A DNA stretch of 64,000 bases from Methanococcoides methylutens (GTDB lineage Archaea; Halobacteriota; Methanosarcinia; Methanosarcinales; Methanosarcinaceae). Below, piece after piece: positions 36,301-45,098 of this stretch. The stretch is taken from NCBI RefSeq assembly GCF_000765475.1, contig NZ_JRHO01000014.1, forward strand, positions 217,574 to 281,573, in the 5' to 3' direction. A program made the translations under genes and the position numbers. The notes under the pieces are model-generated. The model did not search any database and was not told where the DNA came from. It saw only the letters and a list, made by a program, of their open reading frames with translations. Position 1 is the stretch's first letter; the number at the start of each line of letters is the position of its first letter.

Positions 36301-36424
36301 GAAGTGCACCGACATCATGACAGTAGAAGTGTCTTTCTCGTTTGCTGAAATTCACGCGGTCGCCAAATATGCCACCGAGTTCTTCCTCCTGAGAGGAGGT
36401 GAGGTTTGCTGTGTTTTTTGCCAT
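33377..36424 (-). CDS. FAD-linked oxidase fused to HdrD-like Fe-S protein, Met-rich tail
   Basis: 1015 residues. First ~450: GlcD-type FAD-linked oxidase (VPRAGASSGYGGVIPTKGG flavin region). Then two [4Fe-4S] motifs (CAQCGYCVEECD; CTTCELCDHRC) and two CCG-type domains as in HdrD (CCGIPML with SCPACW; HCCGSVL with CPCC). The last ~113 residues are 25 percent Met (28 of 113) with MPxxMP-type repeats. Such fusions oxidise 2-hydroxy acids such as lactate, or pass electrons to a heterodisulfide-type site; the substrate is not shown. Start ATG 36424 has GGGGGAAG upstream. Neighbours are a membrane polyferredoxin and a regulator. Confidence 0.82.
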   Translation of the reverse strand: MAKNTANLTSSQEEELGGIFGDRVNFSKRERHFYCHDVGALPSMAKMMLGNTDPAAIVKLRTEEDIVKLMGFARKHSIPIVPRAGASSGYGGVIPTKGGIIADVNLLNDIISIDAENMTVTVGAGIVWERLEKKLNEKDLSVCAMPSSAPAATVGGWLAQNGIGYGSYEYGWSQDTMVSARAVLPNGEVRDFTGDEMDSLIGSMGTVGIITQITLKVRNMEDTASISAEFADSESMQKALQAVAAEKVPLWSISFINPDWAGMKNEMPFSTHHGEPVVEDRPELPASYICNFIYPESRDVSALENIITSNGGKILSEEISKHEAGEWFRSMKVKRLGPSFIPAEIIVPVDKVGKVFNEIKAKVDLPVLIEGMVEKNGNVILLCFIPHSERSFKFNLAFTLGISIIKIAEENGGRIYASGLYFAKEAEKVYGDRLKKMLVLKQQVDPDDIMNPETISGKGILKAGISMSKAFEPIMRFVGNRSGVGEETFKKQKDIPADIVSHAYTCAQCGYCVEECDQYYGRGWESQSPRGKWFFIKEYLAGRDKMTQEQVDTFLACTTCELCDHRCQLDLPINDSWMTMREELVVERGMMTIPPFEIMASSLLKERNIWGEYLKNREEWMPEDLKPKIKDKAEYAYFAGCTASFVEKDIAEASVRLLTDAGMEITYLGKEESCCGIPMLAAGKWDVFEKIMRMNIENMKKKGVKTVITSCPACWLVWDTFYRQWAEKLGIEYDFEAKHYSQVLQDKLDVLSEKFVTPLDKVVTVHDACHMGRAGGIYEPPRDLIKSVPGVELREMEHNRAEGHCCGSVLTLVADPAIANVVGNMRLKEAEDIGADIMVAACPCCQVQLRIAAEKSGSPVDVQDLSATVARSMGYDIPDTTNTALTAWVTFDQMIALLKPENMTDLMVELLPQMMAAMPAPLRGMMKMVKYVPGMDLMMKPMMPVMMPMLLPGIMPKVMPDMLKAVEKRVQMSDDMKEQMPDLMPQSMENLMPNMLPQIIPLLTPRMIKYIKEDM

Positions 36425-36534
36425 ACGTTCTTCCCCCTTATAATGTGGGTCGTTTTTCAATATAAACTTATTACATTAATTGTGAGATTTATCCAATTTT
36501 AAAAAAGAAAAAATTGGAAAACATGTTCTTCATT

Positions 36535-37173
36535 TTAGAATGAAAGTGAATCCTTCGGACATTTGTCAACACATCTTCCGCATTTGATACAGTCAGGGTT
36601 GTTGCCGATATCGCGAACCTTCAATTGCATCGGACAGACCTTCTCACAGAGCTTGCAGTCAACACAGGTATCATGATCCATCTGAAGCTGGTATTTGTTA
36701 CCGCCGATGATCCTCTGCATTGTTCCCATTGGACAGAAGTTACACCAGGACCTTGTGTTGAAATGCCCACCAAGGATTGTGCCGATGATTGTCGTCATAA
36801 GACATACCGAGACAAAGATGGTACCGATGAGATCAAAGGTGTTCTGTGCAGCAAATGTGACCGAGATACGATACATCATGAAAGTGATCATTGCTGTGAA
36901 TACAGGGATCCTGAGCCACATGCTTGACAGGATCTTCGGGATCTTCCTTTTCTTTGATATCTTGATTATGCCGTAATCGAAGTAGCTTCCACGTGGACAG
37001 AGATTACCACAGAACCAGCGACCTCTGAAGATACTGGTGATGAACAGTGTTCCCATTACAACGAGCATAAAGTAACCCAGTATAGGATACCAGAGACCTC
37101 CAAGGGAGACTATGATGACCAGTGAGCCAAGATAAGGTCGTATTTTATCAAGATATGGTTTTGTGTTAAACAT
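36535..37173 (-). CDS. Membrane polyferredoxin (NapH-like)
   Basis: 212 residues. Four transmembrane helices and the two NapH/CcoG-type Cys motifs CGNLCPRG and CNFCPMG. They are followed by a ferredoxin domain with two [4Fe-4S] motifs (CVDCKLCEKVCP and CIKCGRCVDKCP). It can carry electrons across or along the membrane. The regulator gene stops exactly one base before this start (TAA then ATG), and the FAD/HdrD gene follows 110 bases downstream, so this is likely the membrane partner of that oxidoreductase. Confidence 0.8.
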   Translation of the reverse strand: MFNTKPYLDKIRPYLGSLVIIVSLGGLWYPILGYFMLVVMGTLFITSIFRGRWFCGNLCPRGSYFDYGIIKISKKRKIPKILSSMWLRIPVFTAMITFMMYRISVTFAAQNTFDLIGTIFVSVCLMTTIIGTILGGHFNTRSWCNFCPMGTMQRIIGGNKYQLQMDHDTCVDCKLCEKVCPMQLKVRDIGNNPDCIKCGRCVDKCPKDSLSF

Positions 37174-37521
37174 TTACCAGTCCTCCAGTTCCTGTTCGAC
37201 CTTCGCCACCCATTTGCTGACAATGCCCATAATCAGCTCTTTTATCTCTGCTTTGTTGTTTATCCTGTAAATGAATGAATATCCGCCTCCATCGAGGTTG
37301 TTTTGTGATTTTGTGAGTATGCCTTTCTCATGCAGTTTCTTAACAGACCTCTGGACGGTTGAAAGGTCGAGTTCTGTCAGGGTTGCAATCTGTTCCGTTT
37401 TGCTCCAAATATCAGGCTCTTCAAAGAAGTACTCCAGCACTTTCATGTCAGCCCGTGTCAGGTTCAGAGCACATTTTATCACATCTTTAATTTTGAATTC
37501 CTTACATGCGAAATCGATCAT
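37174..37521 (-). CDS. Winged-helix transcription regulator
   Basis: 115 residues from ATG 37521, chosen because AAGGTGATT lies just upstream; longer frames run through it. A MarR/TrmB-like winged helix spans ~20-85 (RADMKVLEYFFEEPDIWSKTEQIATLTELDLSTVQRSVKKLHEKGIL). First gene of the presumed operon with the polyferredoxin and FAD/HdrD genes, so probably their local regulator. Confidence 0.8.
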   Translation of the reverse strand: MIDFACKEFKIKDVIKCALNLTRADMKVLEYFFEEPDIWSKTEQIATLTELDLSTVQRSVKKLHEKGILTKSQNNLDGGGYSFIYRINNKAEIKELIMGIVSKWVAKVEQELEDW

Positions 37522-37928
37522 TGAATCACCTTCATTTATTGTCAGTACTGCTAAATTCTCACAGTTGTATATAAACATGGTTAAGTACTGGAAAAAGAGG
37601 GATGGTTTTGGCAGTACCGTGGATAACTGCGAGGATCTGGCAGTCTCCAAAATGCACTAGTTATTTAACTTTGAATTGGATCCATATAAAGTGCCTCAAA
37701 CAGTAAGTTTGTGCATTAGGAAGGCGGCTTAAAAACAACTCATATTTTCATTTACGACTCTAAAGCTGTATATCCCCACCTCATATCTTAAATTGGTATC
37801 ATCAGACCTGTTCTCGGGTTTTGAATCACAAACACCAGGTTGCTGAAAATTCCAATATTTAAAATATCATCAGACCATGGCGAGATTTTTAAATAGTTAT
37901 AATCTTATAGATAATTGGGGGTATTGAA
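37522..37928. other. Intergenic region
   Basis: About 400 bases. ATCATCAGACC occurs twice (37799 and 37867 areas). Beyond that I see no gene, hairpin or array. It separates the regulator from the AT-rich pentapeptide-repeat gene. Confidence 0.4.
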
Positions 37929-39392
37929 ATAAACAATCAAGTATCTTCAGATTGTGATTGTGAAAAAAACTCTTTAGAGCCTAAACGCATCGAAGATAAA
38001 GATTAGTCCGAAACAGATGTAGATGGGTGTGATTTCTCAGATTACATTATTAAAAATGTAATCTTTTCTAAGGAAGGTCAGCAAGGTAGAATACTTAATA
38101 ATGTTATATTTAAAGGTGCTCAACTTGAAAATGTAACATTTGATAATGCATTTATAAAAAACTCCAATCTTGATTTATCAAAGATTAAAAATGTTACATT
38201 TAAAAAGAGTCAACTTGAAAATGTAACATTTGATAATGCAAATGTATAGGACTGTAATTTTAGTCTATCTAATATTAAAGATGTTACATTTAAAGGTGCT
38301 CAACTTGAAGATGTGAAATTTGATAATGCATTGATAAAAGATTGCAATTTTGATTCATCAGAAATCAAACATGTTACATTTAAAGATATACAACTTGAAA
38401 ATGTAATATTTGATGATACACTTATCGAAGACTGTAATTATGACCCTTCGAATATTTATGATGTTACTTTTAAAAATGCTCAACTTGAAGATGTTACATT
38501 TGAGAAATCACTTTTAATAAACTGTAATTTTGATTTATCGGTACTTAAAAAGATTAACTTCAGGAGATGTGAACTAATAGAGTCTAGATTTCGTAAGGCT
38601 AAGGTCTCATGGGGTGATTTTAAATATTGTGATATAAATCTGGCAACATTTCAAGATTCAAATATTAAATATTGCGACTTTTATAGAGCTCTTTTTAAAA
38701 ATGTAGTCGTTTTTCGACATTGTAAAATAAGAAATAGTAGCTTGTATTGTACGTATTTTAGCGAAGGTGCAACTATAAGAAAAGATAATCTTAAAGATGG
38801 CAAAATCTTACAGCAAGATGAAGATACTTACAGAGACTTTCTGGAATACTCAAAAGAGCGTGGCATTAAAAATAGAGATTGGAATTTGGAAAAATCATTA
38901 AATGATCGATTTTTAGATGCAGAAGATATCTTTAGATCTCTGAGTGGGTTTTGGTTGACTAAAGGTTATATGCACGATTCCAATTGGGCTTATGTACAAG
39001 CTAAAAGGATTGAACGCAAACGATTGAAAAACGAATTGGAGATTAAGAAGAAGAAGAGCTCATATTATGTAAAATTTAAAATGCATAATGAAATTTTTTG
39101 GAATTATATTGCTGACATTTCATGTAAATATGGCGAAAGTCTGACAAGAATAACACGAACGTTGTTTGCTACACTACTAATTTTTGCTCTTATATATTAC
39201 ATTGAACTATCTTTAACATCCATTAACCAAGCACTATGGATAAGTTTTCAAAGAATGGTGACAATCAATCCCGAAGAATTGACAAATGTACCTAATCTGA
39301 TTCAATTAATTAGTCTAATACAAACAATAATAAGCATATTATTGATTGGATTACTTGGATTTATTTTAGGTAATAAAGTAAGACATCAATAA
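37929..39392 (+). CDS. Pentapeptide-repeat membrane protein with two in-frame TAGs
   Basis: 487-codon frame. After a ~50-residue leader come five 90-bp (30-residue) units built of A(D/N)LxX-like pentapeptides, then more repeats, a helical middle part and two C-terminal transmembrane segments (ending LLIGLLGFILG). TAGs lie at codons 26 (38004-38006) and 107 (38247-38249). At the second, the aligned codons of units 1-5 are AAA, TAG, AAA, GAA, ATA, so TAG replaces Lys. No ATG starts the frame; GGGGGT six bases before ATA 37929 suggests a start codon changed from ATG. The AT-rich composition differs from neighbours. Either UAG-decoded with an unusual start, or a decaying gene. GTG 38313 gives a shorter 359-residue alternative. 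Confidence 0.5.
38004..38006 (+). other. First in-frame TAG in the pentapeptide gene
   Basis: Codon 26, in the leader before the repeats. No internal repeat helps here, so its nature is less certain than the second TAG. Confidence 0.35.
38100..38549 (+). repeat. Five 90-bp tandem units
   Basis: Units start at 38100, 38190, 38280, 38370 and 38460 with a constant 90-bp period (six pentapeptides each); each begins with a TGTTAYWTTTAAA-type sequence. Coding tandem repeats. Confidence 0.85.
38247..38249 (+). other. Second in-frame TAG, aligned to Lys
   Basis: Offset 57 in the second 90-bp unit. The same codon is AAA in units 1 and 3, GAA in unit 4 and ATA in unit 5. Confidence 0.55.
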
Positions 39393-39414
39393 TTATAGAG
39401 ATATTGATAATGAT

Positions 39415-39452
39415 AAAATGTGGATTACGAATATAATCCCATTTTACTTTTT
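39415..39452 (+). terminator. Terminator after the pentapeptide gene
   Basis: AAAATG-GGATTA and TAATCC-CATTTT pair with one bulge each, followed by TTTTTT. Confidence 0.5.
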
Positions 39453-39666
39453 TACAATTTATTAAAATCAAATATAGAATTGCAATCTAAGGGCATTATT
39501 CCTATTAAAAACTAAAAATTGAAACATAAAAAGTGAACAAAAGCTCTCAAATCCAATACATATACACCAACGTACAACAACAGACATTCCAAAAAAGAAT
39601 CACCTGCCGGATTTTACCTACATATTTATCAATGATGGACTATTATCAAAACGGCAGGAGATTAAC

Positions 39667-41472
39667 ATGAGCACACGCGAGTATATGCTTGGAAACGTGG
39701 CGATCGCACGCGGTATTGTGGAAGGAGGAGGTAAAGTTATCTCCGGGTATCCCGGTACACCTTCTTCTGAGATCGTTGACACGTTATCTGCAATGAAAGA
39801 ACGTGATTTTTACGTTGAATGGTCAGTTAATGAAAAAGTTGCTATGGAGGTTGCTGCAGGAGCTGCCATGACAGGTGTGCGTTCTGTGGTAACAATGAAA
39901 CACGTCGGTCTAAACGTTGCAGCAGACCCTCTTATGACACTTGCCTACATGGGTGTCAAGGGTGGAATGATCATCATTGTCGCTGATGATCCTGCATGTC
40001 ATTCATCACAGAATGAACAGGACACACGTAAGTATTCCGAATTCTCACTTATGCCATGTCTTGACCCTTCCACACCACAGGAAGCAAAGGACATGATCCC
40101 ATACGCTTTCGAGCTTTCCGAGAAGTTCGAGATCCCTGTGATCTTCAGGCCAACAACAAGGATATCACACGGCAAGTCTGAGATCGAACTTGGAACCATC
40201 ACCGACCACAAGATAGAGGCAAAGTTCGAGAAGGACACCTCACGCTGGGTAATGGTACCAAGCAATGCAGTAATTCGTCACCCACACCTTCTTGGAATAC
40301 AGGAAGGCATCATGGAAGAGCTTGAGAACTCACCATGGAACGAGCTCAACATCAATGAAAACTCAAAGATCGGTGTCATCGCATCAGGTCTGGCCTCAGT
40401 ATATGCTAAGGAAGCAATGGAGAACCTCGGTCTGGAAGCATCCTTCCTGAAGATCGGAGCATATCCTGTTCCTGAAGGTCTTATCAAGAAGATGTACGAG
40501 CAGTGTGATACAGTGCTTGTGATCGAAGAGCTTGAACCAATAGTCGAAGACCGCTGCAAGGTCCTCGCAAAGGATATTGACAGCCCTGTAAAGATACTCG
40601 GCAAGACAGGAGGATACATCCCAAGGGTCAGCGAGCTCAATACCGATGCCTGCGTAAGGGCAATTGGAAAAGCATTCAACATCGAAGTCGATGTTCCGGA
40701 GATCGCTGAAGCAGAACTTGAACTCCCACCAAGGCCACCAGCACTCTGTGCGGGATGTTCACACCGTGCTACCTATCACGCAATGAAGAAAGTGTTCGGC
40801 AAGAACGCTGTGTTCCCAAGTGACATCGGTTGTTACACACTCGGAGTTCAGAATGGAACAGTCGATACAACACTCTGTATGGGTGGCAGTATCACCGTTG
40901 CATCAGGCATCTACAATGCAGGCGAGAAGCAGCCTATCTGCTGCTCCATTGGAGATTCCACATTCTTCCATACAGGAATCAACGGACTGCTCAATGCTGT
41001 CTACAACAAGTCCAACATCACAATAGCCATCCTTGACAACCGCATCACCGCAATGACAGGACACCAGCCAAACCCAGGTATGGGACTCACATCCACAGGT
41101 GAGCCTACAAAGGAGATCGACATGGAACTCCTCTGCCGCGGACTCGGTGCAGAGTTCGTGGAAACGGTCGATCCATACGATGTCAAGGCAACAGAAGAAG
41201 TGTTCAAACGTGCAAAGGACTTTGAAGGTCCTTCCGTGGTGATCACCAGACAGGCATGTGTCATCCACGCACGCAGAGCAGGTGTCAGGCGCATTCCGTT
41301 CAGGGTAGATACAGAGAAATGTATCGGATGCAGAATGTGCGTCAACCTCGGATGTCCGGCAATCGAGTTCGATAAGGAAACAAAGAAAGCACATATCAAT
41401 GCAATGTGCACAGGCTGTGGACTCTGCAGTGCGACCTGCAAGTTCGATGCTATCGTGGAGGTGCAGAAATGA
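39667..41472 (+). CDS. iorA: Indolepyruvate:ferredoxin oxidoreductase, alpha subunit
   Basis: Oxidatively decarboxylates aryl pyruvates from Trp, Phe and Tyr to aryl-CoA, reducing ferredoxin (or runs in reverse to make aromatic amino acids from aryl acids). 601 residues. N-terminal pyruvate-binding part (GYPGTPSSEIVDTL). The thiamine diphosphate region is GDSTFFHTG ... ILDN. Two [4Fe-4S] motifs lie at the C-terminus (CIGCRMC ... GCP; CTGCGLCSATC). Ribosome site AGGAG upstream. Overlaps iorB by 4 bases. Confidence 0.95.
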   Translation: MSTREYMLGNVAIARGIVEGGGKVISGYPGTPSSEIVDTLSAMKERDFYVEWSVNEKVAMEVAAGAAMTGVRSVVTMKHVGLNVAADPLMTLAYMGVKGGMIIIVADDPACHSSQNEQDTRKYSEFSLMPCLDPSTPQEAKDMIPYAFELSEKFEIPVIFRPTTRISHGKSEIELGTITDHKIEAKFEKDTSRWVMVPSNAVIRHPHLLGIQEGIMEELENSPWNELNINENSKIGVIASGLASVYAKEAMENLGLEASFLKIGAYPVPEGLIKKMYEQCDTVLVIEELEPIVEDRCKVLAKDIDSPVKILGKTGGYIPRVSELNTDACVRAIGKAFNIEVDVPEIAEAELELPPRPPALCAGCSHRATYHAMKKVFGKNAVFPSDIGCYTLGVQNGTVDTTLCMGGSITVASGIYNAGEKQPICCSIGDSTFFHTGINGLLNAVYNKSNITIAILDNRITAMTGHQPNPGMGLTSTGEPTKEIDMELLCRGLGAEFVETVDPYDVKATEEVFKRAKDFEGPSVVITRQACVIHARRAGVRRIPFRVDTEKCIGCRMCVNLGCPAIEFDKETKKAHINAMCTGCGLCSATCKFDAIVEVQK

Positions 41473-42059
41473 GCAGCAAAGCTTCTGAATTCGATCTTGT
41501 GATCTCAGGTGTTGGCGGGCAGGGAACCATCCTTGCATCAGACATCATCGGAAGGTCAGCGGTCCTTGAAGGAAAAGGCGTAAGGGCAGCAGAGACCCAC
41601 GGAATGGCACAGCGTGGCGGTTCAGTGGTCAATCACGTTCGTATCGGATGTGAGCTCGGTTCCATGATCCCACTCAAGGGAGCAGATTGCCTCCTGGCAC
41701 TTGAACCCGTGGAAGCCCTGCGTTACATCGAGTACCTCGCAGACGACGGCGTGATCATAATGAACACCGAATCGGTTTACCCGGTAACTGTCACAACAGG
41801 AAAGGCAACTTACCCATCCGTTGACAGCATCGTGGAAAAGTTGAAGGAAACACACCGTGTCATCGCTTTCAATGCAAGCGAGAAGGCAGCAGAGGCTGGA
41901 AGCAGGCAGGCAATGAACGTCGTGCTTGTTGGAGCAGTCTCCAACTTCCTGCCGATCAAGACAGAAACCCTGCTAGATCGCGTTAAAGAAATGGTCCCTC
42001 CAAAGACCATTGACACGAACGTAAAGGCTTTCGAAATGGGAAGAAGCATGGTCGAGTAA
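41469..42059 (+). CDS. iorB: Indolepyruvate:ferredoxin oxidoreductase, beta subunit
   Basis: 196 residues from ATG 41469 (ATGA overlap with iorA). Gamma-type domain of 2-oxoacid oxidoreductases: ISGVGGQGTILASDI, ETHGMAQRGGSV. Partner of IorA. Longer upstream starts would lie inside the iorA iron-sulfur region. Confidence 0.94.
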   Translation: MSSKASEFDLVISGVGGQGTILASDIIGRSAVLEGKGVRAAETHGMAQRGGSVVNHVRIGCELGSMIPLKGADCLLALEPVEALRYIEYLADDGVIIMNTESVYPVTVTTGKATYPSVDSIVEKLKETHRVIAFNASEKAAEAGSRQAMNVVLVGAVSNFLPIKTETLLDRVKEMVPPKTIDTNVKAFEMGRSMVE

Positions 42060-42097
42060 GACCATACTTCAATTTCTTTTTGTTTTCAAGACCAGAG

Positions 42098-42937
42098 ATG
42101 TACACCATCAAGACAGAAGATTTCGACCTGGATTATACGCTTGACTGCGGCCAGGTATTCCGCTGGGACAAGGACGGAGACTGGTGGACAGGAGTGGTCA
42201 ACGGTGCCGTTGCACGCATAAACCAGGATCCTAAGACAGGTGAACTTCTGGTTGATTCATCCCTAGATGAAGATTTCTTTTATCATTACTTCAGGCTCGA
42301 CGACGACCTGCCTGCAATTTTTGAGCAGATCAACAAGGACGAGCACATGGACATCGCGATCAACAAGTATCGCGGATTGCGTCTTATACGCCAGGACCCC
42401 TGGGAATGCCTGATCTCCTACATGCTTGCCACCGCCTCGAACATCCCGAGAATAAAGAAGAACATAGCCATGCTTTCAGCAATGTTCGGGAAAAAACTGG
42501 AAGACGGCCTTTACAGCTTCCCGAAAGCAGAAGACCTCGCTTCCACCTGCTGCGATGATCTCTGTGAATGCAAGATGGGATTCAGGACAGCCAGGATAAT
42601 CAAGGCAGCATATGTTGTTGTCACCGAGGATATCGTTCTTGATAACCTCTTCAGACTTGACTACACCGCTGCAAAGAAGGAGCTGATGTCACTGGAGGGT
42701 ATCGGTGAGAAGGTCGCCGACTGCATCCTGCTGTTCGCCTTTGACAAAATGGAAGGCTTCCCTGTGGATACCCATGTTGAGAAGATCGTCAGGACCTACT
42801 ATGGCGACGATCCGTTCTTTGAAGGCAAGGCCACCAAAACAAAAATAGGGAACTGGGGCAGGCACTATTTCGGGAAATACTGCGGCTATGCACAGCAATA
42901 TTTGTTTTACCAGAAGCGTCTCGAGGGACTTATCTAA
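42098..42937 (+). CDS. ogg: 8-oxoguanine DNA glycosylase
   Basis: 279 residues from ATG 42098 (TTG 42080 is an alternative). Removes oxidised guanine and nicks abasic sites. OGG1-type N-terminal domain (LDYTLDCGQVFRW, GLRLIRQDPWECLISYMLA). Helix-hairpin-helix LMSLEGIGEKVADCILLFA with the catalytic Lys in GIGEKVAD and the Asp in PVDTHVEKIV. Closely follows iorB. A second base-excision gene (nth) lies at 56747. Confidence 0.9.
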   Translation: MYTIKTEDFDLDYTLDCGQVFRWDKDGDWWTGVVNGAVARINQDPKTGELLVDSSLDEDFFYHYFRLDDDLPAIFEQINKDEHMDIAINKYRGLRLIRQDPWECLISYMLATASNIPRIKKNIAMLSAMFGKKLEDGLYSFPKAEDLASTCCDDLCECKMGFRTARIIKAAYVVVTEDIVLDNLFRLDYTAAKKELMSLEGIGEKVADCILLFAFDKMEGFPVDTHVEKIVRTYYGDDPFFEGKATKTKIGNWGRHYFGKYCGYAQQYLFYQKRLEGLI

Positions 42938-43264
42938 TCCTACTCAGTATATTCCCACGCTGTTCAAATAATTTGGTTAAAATTGCCCCGATTGTTAAAC
43001 CATAGTTGCTGTCCTATACAAAAGTGAGATGGTTCGACTCCAACCCCCCGCATGGCACGTTGGGGATATATACAACGCTAGAAAAGTGAACGGGATTGTG
43101 TGAATCCACTATACAACCAATGCCTAAACATCAAAGTATAAATAAAATGTTTTTTCATGAAGTTGTGCATAATTTTTACAAATCACACTTTAGATTCTAG
43201 AACAAAAAATGCATATTAAAAATTTAGATATCTTTTTAAAATATGGTAACCATTCTAGATTACA
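42938..43264. other. Intergenic region with a tRNA-like T-arm fragment
   Basis: 327 bases. At 43026-43050, GATGG-TTCGACT-CCAAC followed by CCCCCCGCA resembles a tRNA T arm and 3' acceptor strand, but no anticodon or D arm is present. No gene. The downstream genes are AT-rich and of unknown function, so an old integration site is conceivable. Confidence 0.3.
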
Positions 43265-43681
43265 ATGAGTGAAAAGAATGAAAAGAGTGCTAAAAGTGCC
43301 ACTCATGAAATTATGTCGTTAGCGGCATATTATCTAATTTTGCTTATAGTATACCAAGTAGTTCTATATTTTTTAGGGGACATTATAGTCTTTGATCGTT
43401 TCTCATCACTAATTTTAATCATATTCATTATATTGCCGTTGTTTTTGATATTTACCGAAATTGAAATATATGGGTTTAAAATTAAGAAAGAATTGGATGA
43501 GTTTAAAGATTCGGTGGTCACAAGGTTAGACCGTTTTGAAAATACTTTAACTCAATCATCAAATCAATATACGACAGTAATTGTTGATGGAAAAACATCT
43601 GAACCAAAACAGATTGATCTAAAAGATATTGATAATCTGGAATTTAAATTTAAGAAGGAATACGAAGATGCCAAAAGATGA
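43265..43681 (+). CDS. Small membrane protein
   Basis: 138 residues. Two transmembrane helices (about 20-40 and 45-65), then a cytoplasmic charged tail that could form a coiled coil (KIKKELDEFKDSVVTRLDRFENTL). No recognised family. Overlaps the next gene by 14 bases. AT-rich compared with its surroundings. Confidence 0.6.
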   Translation: MSEKNEKSAKSATHEIMSLAAYYLILLIVYQVVLYFLGDIIVFDRFSSLILIIFIILPLFLIFTEIEIYGFKIKKELDEFKDSVVTRLDRFENTLTQSSNQYTTVIVDGKTSEPKQIDLKDIDNLEFKFKKEYEDAKR

Positions 43682-44174
43682 ATTTTCAGTTACTTTTTGG
43701 ATTCGAATCTCGGAAAATCCAAAATGGAGTAATTTAAATAGTACAATTCGTTTTCCTCCAATCTATACGCAAGAGGGCGTTAGTATATTTATTACTAAAT
43801 TGGGATCCCAATTGAGAGTTTTTGTACTTGACCCTGAAATAGGATATAGAAAGATTAAGACCGAAATAGCTACCTATATTAAAGATGATACTTTCGTTGC
43901 ATTAGTTGTGAAAGGTGATTATACAACACTATATCTCAATGGTGAAAAAGTAGAAACCGTAGATAAAAAATCAATGGATAAAGAAGTTGAAATTGGAGAC
44001 TATGTAATCGTTGATGTTAAAGAAGGAGACCTCTCTGGAGTTAAAATGACCAACGACTTTTCTGTTATGTTTCCAGCTGAAGTGAAACAAATATTTGGAG
44101 ATAATGGGACTTTTTATTTCTTTGGTCTAAATCAAACTGTTGTTCTACCAATAAACAGAATACATCGTTGGTAA
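43668..44174 (+). CDS. Hypothetical LamG-like protein
   Basis: 168 residues from ATG 43668 (overlap 14 bases with the preceding gene). Concanavalin-like beta pattern (FSVTFWIRISENPKW ... IFITKLGSQLRVFV ... YTTLYLNGEKVETVDKK), as in LamG/laminin-type domains, but without a signal peptide. Function unknown; paired with the preceding membrane protein, so perhaps held at the membrane. Confidence 0.55.
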   Translation: MPKDEFSVTFWIRISENPKWSNLNSTIRFPPIYTQEGVSIFITKLGSQLRVFVLDPEIGYRKIKTEIATYIKDDTFVALVVKGDYTTLYLNGEKVETVDKKSMDKEVEIGDYVIVDVKEGDLSGVKMTNDFSVMFPAEVKQIFGDNGTFYFFGLNQTVVLPINRIHRW

Positions 44175-44214
44175 AAAAGTAAAGAATACCATCAAGCGTC
44201 GATAGTGAATATCT

Positions 44215-44545
44215 TCCTCATCACCTTTGTATCCAACTTAAAATTCCCTTCCCCTACTCGATCTTTTATTTTTCCAGCGTGCTCCTATGCTTGATTCCAA
44301 TTTCCCTAGCTCCATCAGGAGTTTAAGATAGAATTGTCTTCTTAATCTCATCTTCATCAACAAATACCTGAGCCTGCCTCACATCCAATTCCTGCTTATC
44401 AATATTATTTGCTTCCTTCCCAATGTAAACAACACCATCAGCATGAACATGTCTCCTCTCAAGAATCCCAATCTCTCCATTAGACTTATGCTCAGGATGT
44501 TCCACATACTGCCCGATTGTCCTACTAAAATCGTTGAATTTGGAT
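44215..44545 (-). pseudogene. Gene remnant, family not identified
   Basis: A reading frame on the minus strand codes for GQYVEHPEHKSNGEIG..., YIGKEANNID and a DEIKKTILS end, then continues past TAA as TPDGAREIGIKHRSTLEK and is stopped again by TAA and TAG. The continued, protein-like sequence across several stops indicates a decayed gene. I do not recognise the family. It lies in the same AT-rich patch as the two preceding genes. Confidence 0.4.
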
Positions 44546-44603
44546 AGATTTTAATTTTGCTAAGGATCAAATTTATCTTTTTAAATACTGAAACAGTATA
44601 GTT

Positions 44604-45098
44604 ATGGAACAAGATCTCTCTATTCCACCAGTAATTATCCGACCTGCAACCGAGATTGACACAGCCCAAATAATGATCTTCATCAGATCCCTTGCTGAAT
44701 TCGAAAAATTAGCTCACACTCTGACCGCAACCGAAGATGACATGAAAACTTCTTTATTCGGAAAAGAACCATGTGTAGAAGCAGTGATAGCTGAGATCAA
44801 CAACAACCCCGCCGGATTAGCACTCTATTTCCACAACTTTGCTGCATATATTGGAAAACGCGGACTCTACATTGAAGCTATATATGTTGATTCTAAATAT
44901 CGCGGATTAGGGGTTGGAGAAGCACTTCTAAAACATTGTGCGAAGATTGCAAAAGAGAGAGATTGCGGGACAATGGATTGGGTGGTTTTGGACTGGAATC
45001 CTGCAAGGAAATTTTATGAGAAAATGGGTGCTAAAGCTGAAGATGAATGGGTTGTTCACACTCTGGATGCGAAAGGAATAGATGAGCTTGCAGAATGA
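44604..45098 (+). CDS. GNAT acetyltransferase (SAT/diamine type)
   Basis: 164 residues. IRPATEIDTAQIMIFIRSL start, AIYVDSKYRGLGVGEALLKH (acetyl-CoA loop R-G-L-G-V-G), CGTMDWVVLDWNPARKFYEKMGA and a final EDEWVVHTLD, like spermidine/diamine or thialysine acetyltransferases. Polyamine or amino-acid-like substrate by family. Promoter-like AT stretch upstream; no ribosome site, possibly leaderless. Confidence 0.85.
   Translation: MEQDLSIPPVIIRPATEIDTAQIMIFIRSLAEFEKLAHTLTATEDDMKTSLFGKEPCVEAVIAEINNNPAGLALYFHNFAAYIGKRGLYIEAIYVDSKYRGLGVGEALLKHCAKIAKERDCGTMDWVVLDWNPARKFYEKMGAKAEDEWVVHTLDAKGIDELAE

Noticed and set aside
43026-43050. tRNA gene
   Set aside because: Only a T-arm and acceptor-like 3' strand; no D arm, anticodon arm or matching 5' acceptor strand.
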